Source: an uncultured Clostridia bacterium (lineage in GTDB: Bacteria > Bacillota > Clostridia > Oscillospirales > Acutalibacteraceae). Taken from it: DNA of 64,000 nucleotides. Below the pieces are notes generated by a model. The model was not told the origin of the DNA, made no database searches, and was given only the letters and a program-made list of their open reading frames with translations. Shown here piece after piece: positions 1-8,800 of the stretch. The stretch's first letter is position 1, and each line of letters begins with the position of its first letter. The position numbers and the translations under genes are program-made. Where the stretch lies: positions 310,001 to 374,000 of the forward strand of contig CANQFC010000001.1 of the NCBI GenBank assembly GCA_947598155.1, read 5' to 3'.

Positions 1-372
1 ATACTTGATACGCCTAAGACTTTATCGTCTCAAAGAGAAATTCCCATATCTGATGCTTTAAAAAGAGTTATGCTCAAGGCGTATGCAAACAGCAATTCAG
101 GTTTTGTAATCTCAAAAAACAATAATTTTATTGGCACAAGAACCTTTGATTATCAGTACAGGAATATGTTAAAAGCGCACAATCTGCCTGTAATGAATTT
201 TCATATTTTGCGTCACACCTTTGCCACACGGTGTGCAGAATCGGGCATGGATGCCAAAACGCTGAGCCGTTTATTGGGTCATGCTTCCGCAAATATATCT
301 TTGAATGTATATGTGCATCCGTCCATAGATACTATGAAAAAACAGCTTGATTCACTGTACACTTCTGCTTAA
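1..372 (+). CDS. Tyrosine recombinase/integrase, C-terminal part (5' truncated by window)
   Basis: The frame is open from base 1, so only the C-terminal ~123 residues are in the window. The catalytic-domain signature is clear: HILRHTFAT carries the H-x-x-R box, LLGHAS the following His, and LNVYVH the nucleophilic Tyr. Members of this family cut and rejoin DNA at att sites to integrate or excise phages, ICEs and islands. It ends at TAA 370-372. In-frame translation past this stop continues NGQNYGPRNTK, which resembles a short C-terminal tail also found near the tRNA-Trp gene (see findings), so the stop could be a recent truncation. No att site is visible beside it. The element it serves cannot be defined from this window. 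Confidence 0.88.
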   Translation: MLDTPKTLSSQREIPISDALKRVMLKAYANSNSGFVISKNNNFIGTRTFDYQYRNMLKAHNLPVMNFHILRHTFATRCAESGMDAKTLSRLLGHASANISLNVYVHPSIDTMKKQLDSLYTSA

Positions 373-564
373 AATGGTCAAAATTATGGTCCAAGGAACA
401 CAAAAGCCTATACACATAAATACGCCGACTGTCTTTTTAACAGAACTGTTAGTTCTACGAAAATAATATTTTTAGCAAAACTGTCTGTAATTATTCGCGT
501 AAAGATGTGAACGGTAATTTGCCGATTACATATAAAAACAAATTCAATGCAGAGGAGTAAAAAA
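373..564. other. Intergenic region between integrase and protease-FHA gene
   Basis: About 190 bp, AT-rich. It contains a small hairpin AGAAC-tgtta-GTTCT near 436 without a convincing U-tract. No consensus sigma-A promoter could be identified for the downstream operon. Confidence 0.4.
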
Positions 565-2262
565 ATGAAAATTAAAGAAACAAAGAGACGCCGATTTATC
601 AGTCGTGTTATCGCAATTGTAATGGCATTTTGTCTTATGTTCAGCGCAGTCATTACCGTAAATGCGGCGGAGGCTAACGAGCGTGTGCATGACGCAAAAA
701 GCGGCGTTGTTCAGATTCAGGTTTGGTTTTATGATGTAGAAGCCGCACATGAAGAGTTTGTGCACTCGGGAACAGGTTTCCTTATCAATGAAAATACGAT
801 TGTTACATGTCAGCATGTAGCTAACGGCTATTCAGATGAAGAGTATTTATACTGGACTCAGATGATAAATGAAGCTTTAGGCGGAAACCGCACTGTTGCT
901 GAGGTTAAAGATAAGTTAGAGTTGCGCGTAAGTGTTTACCGCGATGTTTATGTTAAAGCCACAGTTAAAAAGGCAAGTACCGAAATGGACTATGCAGTTC
1001 TGACCTTAAACGAGCCCATCAAAGACCGCGTTCCGTTAAAACTCCGCGACAGTTCAACACTCCGTCAGACAGAGGATGTTTTTGCATTAGGTTTTCCTGG
1101 AGAAATGGTAAATCTTGAGAACGCCAAGTATTACGATGTTTCATCTGTTGAAATCACCGGCGGCAAGGTAAATAGAATCGCCGATATGAGCTTTGATGTC
1201 AAAGACAGTTACGGGGAAATAACCGGCCGTTATAACAGTGTAAACTGTGTTGAACACGGCGCAATTATTTCAGGCGGCAATTCAGGCGGCCCGTTGGTTG
1301 ATGCTGACGGCAATGTTGTCGGTATTAATGCGGTGGGCAGCAACACGCGAAATATTGCAATCGCCAGTAAACAGCTTATTGATGTATTAGATGCGCTCGG
1401 AATCTCTTATACATCGGCAGATGCTCAACCGTCTGAATCACCTTCGGAAAATGTCAGCAGTGAAGCGCCGCAAGTGGATACAGGCAGACTGTCAGGATTG
1501 ATTACAGATGCAGAAGCTGTGAATGCTAATGATTACAGCGAAGAGTCATACAAAAATCTTAAAAATGCTATCACAGCGGCTAAATCTGCTTTAACCTCCG
1601 ACTCACAAAGCGAAATTGACAAAGCAGCATCAGAGCTTAAAAATGCAATTGACGCATTAGAAAATAATAAAGCAAAATCTCCTATGGGGAAATACGGTCT
1701 GATTATTGTAATTGCTCTGGTTGCAGTTGCAATTATAGCGGTGGTAATCGTTCTTGTTGTTCTCGGAAAGAAAAAGTCAAAGCCTCAGGCGGCGCAGGCA
1801 GTTCCTGCTTCTGCACCCGTGGTTCAAGCTCCCGCTTCGAAGCCTGTTGCTTCTGCAAAGCCCGCAGCGCCTGCATCTTCGGAAACTACGGTTCTTTCAC
1901 AGGGCTCAAGCGAGACAACCGTTCTTTCGCAGGGAGCAGGGGAAACTACTGTTCTTTCTCAGAATGTACATGGCGGTACTCTGGTGCGTTTAAGCAATAA
2001 TGAGCGTATTCCGATTTGCGCCGCTGAATTTACAGTGGGCAGAGAGCGCAGCAGTGTAGATTACTGCGTAGGCGGAAATACAAATATCAGCCGTGTTCAC
2101 GCAAGATTTGTTGTCCGTGACGGCGCTACATACATTGTAGACAACAAAGCGGCAAACGGCACCTTTGTAAACGGCGTAAAGGCACGCGCAGGACAGGAAA
2201 TTCAGCTTAAAAACGGTGACAAGATTGTTCTTGCCGACGAAAAGTTTGAATTTAATAAGTAA
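565..2262 (+). CDS. Membrane-anchored trypsin-like serine protease with cytoplasmic FHA domain
   Basis: The ATG at 565 is chosen because AGAGGAG lies 7 nt upstream; the ORF-track start at 547 is 18 nt earlier and lacks this. The 565-residue product has a signal peptide (residues 1-35, ending VNAAEA), then a trypsin/HtrA-type fold with His84 (TCQHV), Asp142 (EMDYAV) and Ser240 (GGNSGGPL). A FIVAR-like helical segment follows (about 312-365), then one membrane helix (377-401), a Pro/Ala linker, three tandem ETTVLSQ motifs (440-466) and an FHA domain (about 473-563) with GR, SRVHA and NGTFVNG. So the protease is outside and a phosphothreonine reader inside. The ETTVLSQ threonines are likely targets of the kinase two genes downstream. 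The exact substrate is unknown. Confidence 0.85.
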   Translation: MKIKETKRRRFISRVIAIVMAFCLMFSAVITVNAAEANERVHDAKSGVVQIQVWFYDVEAAHEEFVHSGTGFLINENTIVTCQHVANGYSDEEYLYWTQMINEALGGNRTVAEVKDKLELRVSVYRDVYVKATVKKASTEMDYAVLTLNEPIKDRVPLKLRDSSTLRQTEDVFALGFPGEMVNLENAKYYDVSSVEITGGKVNRIADMSFDVKDSYGEITGRYNSVNCVEHGAIISGGNSGGPLVDADGNVVGINAVGSNTRNIAIASKQLIDVLDALGISYTSADAQPSESPSENVSSEAPQVDTGRLSGLITDAEAVNANDYSEESYKNLKNAITAAKSALTSDSQSEIDKAASELKNAIDALENNKAKSPMGKYGLIIVIALVAVAIIAVVIVLVVLGKKKSKPQAAQAVPASAPVVQAPASKPVASAKPAAPASSETTVLSQGSSETTVLSQGAGETTVLSQNVHGGTLVRLSNNERIPICAAEFTVGRERSSVDYCVGGNTNISRVHARFVVRDGATYIVDNKAANGTFVNGVKARAGQEIQLKNGDKIVLADEKFEFNK

Positions 2263-2297
2263 TTCAAATAAAGGCATTGAATTTATTCATTCAGAGC

Positions 2298-2322
2298 AAG
2301 GGCGGCTGTTGCTGCCGCCTTT
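2298..2322 (+). terminator. Hairpin after protease-FHA gene (weak terminator)
   Basis: A 9-bp stem AAGGGCGGC/GCCGCCTTT with a 7-nt loop is followed by a T-rich but interrupted tract. It may only partly terminate, so the PP2C gene 62 nt downstream could still be co-transcribed. Confidence 0.5.
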
Positions 2323-2384
2323 GTTCTGTTATTGATTTTTGTATTTAGTATATGGCACAAATATTTGTTTAGGGAGTTGCATTT

Positions 2385-3152
2385 ATGAATTTTCTCGTTT
2401 CGGCAAATACAGATATCGGTATTGTTAAAGACACCAATCAGGACGGCTTGTCCGTAAAGGTTATTAACACGTCTCAGGGTAAAATGATATTTGCAATTCT
2501 GTGTGACGGAATGGGTGGCCTTTCAAACGGCGAGGTTGCAAGCACCACAGTAATATCAGCATTTAATGAATGGGTTTTTAATGAGCTTCCCGTGCTGTGC
2601 AGTTCCTCCATTGAGGATTCGACAATAAGAACACAGTGGGAGAATATTGTGATAAAGCAAAATGAGATTATTAAAGCATACGGTGAAAGGCAGGGCATAC
2701 GGCTCGGCACCACTGTTGTTGCAATGTTGATTACCCAAAACAGATTTTACATTTTAAATATAGGCGATTCCCGTGCGTATGAAATTTTTGATACAATTCA
2801 TCAGCTGACAGAAGACCAGACATTTGTTGCCCGTGAAATACAGCTGGGCAGAATGACACCCGAAGAGGCTAAGACCGATTCCCGAAAAAACGTTCTTCTT
2901 CAATGCGTCGGCGCGTCGGAGGAGGTCTATCCGGATATGTTTTTCGGAGAAGTCAAAAAAGATGCAGTTTATATGCTGTGCTCAGACGGCTTTAGACATG
3001 AGATAACACCTGATGAAATATATGAGAAATTTAAACCGGGCGCTCTGACAGATACTGCTGTTATGGATAATAATACAAAACAGCTTATTGAGTTAAACAA
3101 ACAGCGCGCAGAACGGGATAATATCTCGGTTGTGCTTGTCAGAACATATTAA
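2385..3152 (+). CDS. PP2C-family protein serine/threonine phosphatase
   Basis: A 255-residue soluble phosphatase of the metal-dependent PPM/PP2C family, the usual partner of bacterial PknB-like kinases. Visible motifs are DTNQDG (2-metal site, Asp), CDGMGG, LGTTVVA, NIGDSRAY, LTEDQ, CSDGFRHE and the C-terminal RDNISVVLV, in the normal family order and length. The SD AGGGAG sits before the ATG. The kinase gene starts 11 nt after its stop, so the two are translationally linked. It should reverse the phosphorylation made by that kinase, including on the FHA protein upstream. Family assignment is certain; the substrates are inferred from context. Confidence 0.93.
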   Translation: MNFLVSANTDIGIVKDTNQDGLSVKVINTSQGKMIFAILCDGMGGLSNGEVASTTVISAFNEWVFNELPVLCSSSIEDSTIRTQWENIVIKQNEIIKAYGERQGIRLGTTVVAMLITQNRFYILNIGDSRAYEIFDTIHQLTEDQTFVAREIQLGRMTPEEAKTDSRKNVLLQCVGASEEVYPDMFFGEVKKDAVYMLCSDGFRHEITPDEIYEKFKPGALTDTAVMDNNTKQLIELNKQRAERDNISVVLVRTY

Positions 3153-3163
3153 GGGGTAAAGGT

Positions 3164-4873
3164 ATGTTAGAGGTAGGTTCACTTGTTGACGGAAAATATA
3201 AAATATTAAATAAAGTAGGACAGGGCGGAATGAGCGTTGTTTATCTCGCTATGAACGAAAGAGCGAATAAGCAATGGGCAGTTAAAGAGGTGCGCAAGGA
3301 CGGCACTTTGAATTTTGAGGCGGTAAAGCAGGGCCTTATCGCGGAGACAGACATTCTCAAAAAGCTTAAGCATCCGCATCTGCCGAGCATCGCAGATATT
3401 ATTGATACCGAAGATTCGTTCATTATCATAATGGACTATATTCAGGGCAATTCCCTTGATAAAGCAATTCGTGATTTCGGAGCACAGCCCGAAGAGGCGG
3501 TAATTGATTGGGCAAAACAGCTTTGCGATGTTCTCGGATATTTACACAGCCTTAATCCGCCGATTATTTACCGTGATATGAAACCGGCTAACGTAATGCT
3601 TCAGCCGAACACAAGCGATAAATATCCTTGGGGCGAAATATCGCTTATCGATTTCGGCACGGCAAGAGAGTATAAGAATTTTAAAGCCGAAGACACCAAA
3701 AACCTCGGCACACTTGATTATGCCGCTCCGGAGCAGTTCGGCGGCAACGGTCAGACAGACGCCAGAACCGATATTTTTGCTTTGGGCAAAACAATCTATC
3801 ATCTTGTTACGGGGCTTTCTCCGCGCAGTCCTCAAACCGAGTATGATATGCTGCCCATAAGGCAGTTAAATCCTCAGCTTTCAAGCGGTCTTGAAAAAAT
3901 TATTATTAAATGTACACAGCAAAACCGTAACGACCGTTATCAATCCTGTGCGGAACTTCTGTATGATTTGGATCATTACAGAGACCTTGAAGATGAGCAC
4001 ATAAAACAGCAAAAAAATAAAATAAAGCTGTTTGCCGCATCTGCAACACTCACGCTGATTTTTGCAATTGTTTCCGTTTTCGGTTTTTTCTCCGCCGAGG
4101 GGGCAAAAAAAGCAAATTACGAATATTTGCTGGCTAATGCCGACAGCGTAGAAAAATATTATGAAACCATTTTAACCGACCCTACGCGCACAGAGGCGTA
4201 TCTCGGTACAGACGATTTTGACGGCTTAATAGATTATTTGATAGCAGACGGCGAGCTGTCTGCGGAAGACAGCGCAGTTCTTGCTAAGCTGAAGGTGGGT
4301 ATTGAAAAGAGCGACAGTAAAGGTTATAACAGCACGGTTGACGTGCTCAATCAGTTAAAAAAGGATAATCCCGACGGCTTTGAGCAGGTTTGCTATGAAA
4401 TCGGCGAAACATATCTTTTCTACTACAATATAGGCGTGGCAAAGGATAAATATCAGACAGCAACCTCTTGGCTGAAGGACTCGGTTGAGAGTTATCCCGT
4501 GTCTAAAATTTACTGCGATATTTCCAACTGTCTGCAAAATGTATATAAGTATGCTAAGGCAAATCAAACCGCAAAGCTTTATGAAGAATATGGAAACCTT
4601 TGGAATGAGGTCGTTATTTTGCATGATGAGACTGTGGATTTGGAAGATGATCTTAAAATTCAGGTATGGAATGAAATTGTCAATATGGTAAATACCAACT
4701 GTAAAGAATTTTGCGAGGTTACAGCTCCTTCCGAGATTAACTCCATGATGAACAGAATACTATCCGAATCCTCAGGTGTTACCAATACTTTCCTTAAAGA
4801 AAATGTTACCAAATTACAGACGAATATTGAGACAACGCTGTCAAAAATCAGTACGGTTGAAAGCCAAAAATAA
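3164..4873 (+). CDS. Transmembrane serine/threonine protein kinase (PknB-like)
   Basis: 569 residues. The N-terminal kinase domain (about 11-272) has the Gly-loop VGQGGMSVVY, Lys41 (AVKEV), catalytic Asp138 in YRDMKPANVM (Tyr instead of the usual His), DFG at 163-165 and the activation-loop end GTLDYAAPEQF. One membrane helix follows (about 288-310), then a C-terminal region of about 260 residues with no PASTA repeats. That region is helix-rich and could be a sensor; it is unlike classical PrkC. The SD AAGGGG lies before the ATG. It sits between the phosphatase and two small membrane proteins in one operon. It likely phosphorylates Thr/Ser motifs of neighbouring proteins read by the FHA domain; this is an inference. 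Confidence 0.92.
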   Translation: MLEVGSLVDGKYKILNKVGQGGMSVVYLAMNERANKQWAVKEVRKDGTLNFEAVKQGLIAETDILKKLKHPHLPSIADIIDTEDSFIIIMDYIQGNSLDKAIRDFGAQPEEAVIDWAKQLCDVLGYLHSLNPPIIYRDMKPANVMLQPNTSDKYPWGEISLIDFGTAREYKNFKAEDTKNLGTLDYAAPEQFGGNGQTDARTDIFALGKTIYHLVTGLSPRSPQTEYDMLPIRQLNPQLSSGLEKIIIKCTQQNRNDRYQSCAELLYDLDHYRDLEDEHIKQQKNKIKLFAASATLTLIFAIVSVFGFFSAEGAKKANYEYLLANADSVEKYYETILTDPTRTEAYLGTDDFDGLIDYLIADGELSAEDSAVLAKLKVGIEKSDSKGYNSTVDVLNQLKKDNPDGFEQVCYEIGETYLFYYNIGVAKDKYQTATSWLKDSVESYPVSKIYCDISNCLQNVYKYAKANQTAKLYEEYGNLWNEVVILHDETVDLEDDLKIQVWNEIVNMVNTNCKEFCEVTAPSEINSMMNRILSESSGVTNTFLKENVTKLQTNIETTLSKISTVESQK

Positions 4874-4887
4874 GGAGGGGACAAGAA

Positions 4888-5343
4888 ATGTCTTATGATA
4901 TGTATAGATATATTTTTATCGGCGGTCTTGCTCTTTCCGCAGTAATGTTGATTACAACTATTATACTGTTTTTCCTTTTAAATATAAAAGCGGCTGTCGG
5001 CGATATAACAGGCTCAAGTAAACGTAAAGAAATTGAAAATATTCGCAATAAGAATGTTTCGTCAAATCCCGACCAAAAGGCCGAAGGCAAGCTAAATAAA
5101 AAGAATAAAACGGTTTACGAAAATCAGGAAGAAGAGTTCGGCGAAACATCTAAAATCAGTCTTCAGGACCGTTATGACAACTTAGCATCCGAAACATCCC
5201 TATTGAACGAAGAAGAGGATGAAATAAATTATGAAGAAAAATCACAGCCGGTTTTGGAAAGCGATGATATGAAAAACAGTAATTCAAATTTTTATATTGA
5301 GACTGACATAACCTTCGTGCATTCAAATGAGGTTGTAAGATGA
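4888..5343 (+). CDS. Small single-pass membrane protein of kinase operon, unknown function
   Basis: 151 residues, family not recognised. One N-terminal membrane helix (about residues 8-32) is followed by a long, charged, probably disordered tail rich in Lys, Glu and Asn. The tail contains SETSLLNEE, reminiscent of the triple SETTVLSQ motif in the FHA protease, so it may be another phosphorylation or FHA-docking site. The C-terminus ends ETDITFVHSNEVVR, a compact hydrophobic motif that looks conserved rather than random. The SD GGAGGGG lies upstream. Its stop overlaps the next ATG (ATGA), implying coupled translation. Possibly an adaptor between the kinase and the downstream membrane/surface proteins. 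Confidence 0.7.
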   Translation: MSYDMYRYIFIGGLALSAVMLITTIILFFLLNIKAAVGDITGSSKRKEIENIRNKNVSSNPDQKAEGKLNKKNKTVYENQEEEFGETSKISLQDRYDNLASETSLLNEEEDEINYEEKSQPVLESDDMKNSNSNFYIETDITFVHSNEVVR

Positions 5344-5816
5344 ATTTAATATCGCGTTATATACTTGGTTTAAGAGCTTCTGTAATATGCTCTGTGCTTT
5401 CATCATCAGCAGTTCTTATCAGCTTAGCAGGGGTTTATAGACCTAACAATTTTGCAGTTAAGATTTTGGCTCCTTTACTGTTTTGGGGCGGTCTGATAGC
5501 AGAGCAAATACTAATATGGAAATCTAATAAAAGCCGCAAAGTAATAGAAAGCAGTCAGAAAGGGCGGAAAATTCAAGGCCTGCCGGGCATTTTTTCATTC
5601 TTTAAAACAAAAGCCGGCTTTGCCGCAGATGTAATTTTCATTTTTTCGGCGCTGATATATCTTGTTTTGGCTGTTTGCAATACGGGAGTAAAATACGCGC
5701 AGTATATATTCATTTTTCTTACGGTTTTAACCTTCAGGCTGCACTGCATTCTGAATGGAAAAAACTTCAGATACAAAAATAATTTAGCGAAGAGAAAGGT
5801 GTTAAATGATGTTTAG
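5340..5816 (+). CDS. Small polytopic membrane protein of kinase operon, unknown function
   Basis: 158 residues, family not recognised. About four hydrophobic segments are visible: roughly 12-32, 40-58, 92-112 and 118-135. A basic loop (KSNKSRKVIESSQKGRK) lies between the second and third. Its start overlaps the previous gene (ATGA) and its end overlaps the start of the giant surface protein by about 10 nt, so all three are tightly coupled. A membrane partner or assembly factor for the surface protein is plausible, but nothing in the sequence proves it. Confidence 0.65.
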   Translation: MNLISRYILGLRASVICSVLSSSAVLISLAGVYRPNNFAVKILAPLLFWGGLIAEQILIWKSNKSRKVIESSQKGRKIQGLPGIFSFFKTKAGFAADVIFIFSALIYLVLAVCNTGVKYAQYIFIFLTVLTFRLHCILNGKNFRYKNNLAKRKVLNDV

Positions 5817-8800
5817 AGATTTAAAGAAATCAACATCAAGAATAACGGCAGTTGTTTTGAGTGTAGTAATGCTTTTAACAGTGATACCGTTTGGTACGCT
5901 TATTAACGCTTTTGCTGTAACTGTGGACAGCTATACCGTTACTTTAACTGACGGCTCATCAGCTATTAATCTTGATGGGGTTGAGATTACCCTTACAAAT
6001 AAAGCTGATGCTTCGAAAAGTTCTGTACAAAACACTTCAAATGGTGTAGCAATCTTTGAAAACTTTGTAGAGGAGGAAGAAACATATACAGTTTCTGTTG
6101 CTGAAAAAACAGGCTATGAATCTGTAGCTGATTTTGAAATTACTCCTGCAAGCGGGGAAAACAACTATGATGTTACTTATGTGGCAATCCCCGAAATTGA
6201 ACTTCAGGGAACAGTTATTGATGAAAACGGCGCTCCTTACAAGGGCGCTACGGTCGAGGTAACTGGTTATATAACCGAAACGGCAGTAACCGGTGATGAT
6301 GGTAAATATAGTTTTACAGCTTATAAAGGAAAAGACTATACTGTTACAGCAACGGCTAAAGAAGAAAAATATGAAAAGGTTTCAACTGAGATTACTAATT
6401 TAAGTGAAACCCAGCCTGCAAGCGAACTAAAGTTTAAAGTAAAGGAATTTAATATTTCCACAGCTGCAACTGATTCTAACGGAACGATTTCAGAATCAGG
6501 TAATGTTAAGTATGGTGAAAGCAAGACAATTACCGCAACTGCAAATGATGGATATTGTATTGATAGCTTTAAGGTTGACGATGTTGAACAACCAAATGCA
6601 ACCTCTAAAAAAGAATTTACATACTCTTTTTCTAACATTACAGATTCACATTCTGTAAGCGTATCTTTCAAAGTACAAAAATATAAAATCTCCTTTACCG
6701 TTGATGAAAACGGTAAGGTTGAATATACCGAAGGCTCAAAGCGAGAGGAAGTAGGCGGCTCTGTTAAGATTGATAAAGAATTTAATGAATCGGAAGATCC
6801 TTTAAATCCTACAAAAGTAATTGTTGATGCTATTCCTAATGACACATATCGCGTTTCCAAAATCGTGGTTGACGGAGCAGAACAAACATTTACAGAGAAT
6901 GATAAAAAGGTCGAAGGAACAGAATTTATAATGACAAAAGATCACACTTTTGTTGTTGAGTTTAGTCGTAATCAATACTCTGTAAAAATCAATAATGGTA
7001 AAAATGGTACAGCGACAGTCGATAACGAAATTGTTGAATACAATGGCGCGGCTACTGTGACAATTATTCCTGATGATGGTTATGAAATTTCATCATTAAA
7101 ATTAAATGGAGTTGAAGTTGATCCGGAAGGTGAAGATTTTGCTCAAAGCTATACTTTATATGTAGACAATATAACAGCAAATCAAACTATTGATATAGAA
7201 TATGCGCTTATTCAATCTTCAACAGTATTTGATAAAATTGATAATGATTATTATACCATTACTTTTAACAAGGACGGAGATACTTTTAATCCGGTTATTA
7301 TTGGTAATAAGTATATAGTTCCTGACGGCACTATTATTCAAGTACATCCAAAAGCCCCTTATGTTCGTACATCAATTAACTATAATGTAAAATATACTGC
7401 TTCGGTATCAACTATTAAACAACCCATAACAATTGATGAAATAGATGTTGATAAAGATAATAAGATTGGTGGATGGAATCGAATCAAAAATATAAATATC
7501 GAAATAATTTTTGATACAAAATCTCCATCAATTCCTAAAATAACTAAAGAACCTGACAAAGATTTTAATAATTATGAGTACACTATTTCTGCTGCTGTAA
7601 CAGATGACATTGCAGGTGTAGATAAGGTATATTATTCTGCAACCAATGATTTTTCAACAGCTGCAGAGGCAGAGTTCAATTCGGAAACCAATACAGCGCA
7701 ATTCAAAACAGATAGTGCAGAAAATAATTACGAATATTTTATTTGGGCAGTAGATAAAGTAGGAAATTTAACAGCAGGAGATGATGTGAAATCAATTCCT
7801 GTTGCAATTGATAAGTCAGAACCGACAATTGATAAATTCGATTTTTCAAGTAGCTCTCTTAATGTTTGTGAATTTGGCACTTTTAGTAACGAGAATATAA
7901 AGGTTCTTATCACCGCAAGCGATACAAAGAGTGAAACTACAAATTCAGGAATTGCAAGCATTACCTTTAACGGTCAAACTGTTGAGGCTAAGGATTTTAA
8001 AGACGGTAAGGCTGAATTTACTTTAAATGCAAATGATTTTTCTGCGACTAAAGAAGTAAGTGCAACAGCCACAGATAATGCAGGAAATGTAAGCCAAACT
8101 ACAATTCCTACAAGCGAAAACTCAAATATTAAAAGTAATAAAATTACGATTTCTAATGTTAAGGCCACTATTGTATCCGAAAGAAAATACGATGCGAAAT
8201 ATATCAACGGCGAAGAATACTGGTATGATGGCGACACTGATTTCACAGTAAAAGTAACAGATGAATTCGGAATCCAATCAGTTGTCATAAAAATGAACGG
8301 CGTTGAAGTATTAAATAAGAATTATAATAACAGTGCAAATGCCGTTAAGGAAAAAGAATATACTGTTAATACTTCTGAAAACCCGAATGATGGTAAGAAT
8401 GAAATAAGTGTAGAGGTAGTAAATGTAAATAACAATTCGTCAAGCGATAACAAATCGTTATACATTGATACCACAGCGCCCGATGTAGTTGCCTTTAATA
8501 TAACAAAAGTCGGCGAAACACCGCTTGATAAGGTGCTTAATATCTTAACCTTCGGTATTTTCTTTAACGAAAAGGTTGAAATTACAGTAACGGCTAATGA
8601 CAAAAATGCAACCTCAGGTATAGATTCAATTACACTTTACGCAGGCGAAGAATCCCTTGGCACAGAGAATGTCAATAAAGATAATAAGGCAACATTCACC
8701 GTACCCACAGAAGATATTACCGATGAAGCAAAATATTTTGACAAAGTTCTTTCAGCCGTTGCCACGGATAATGTAGGCAACATAACCGAAAATAGGGTAG

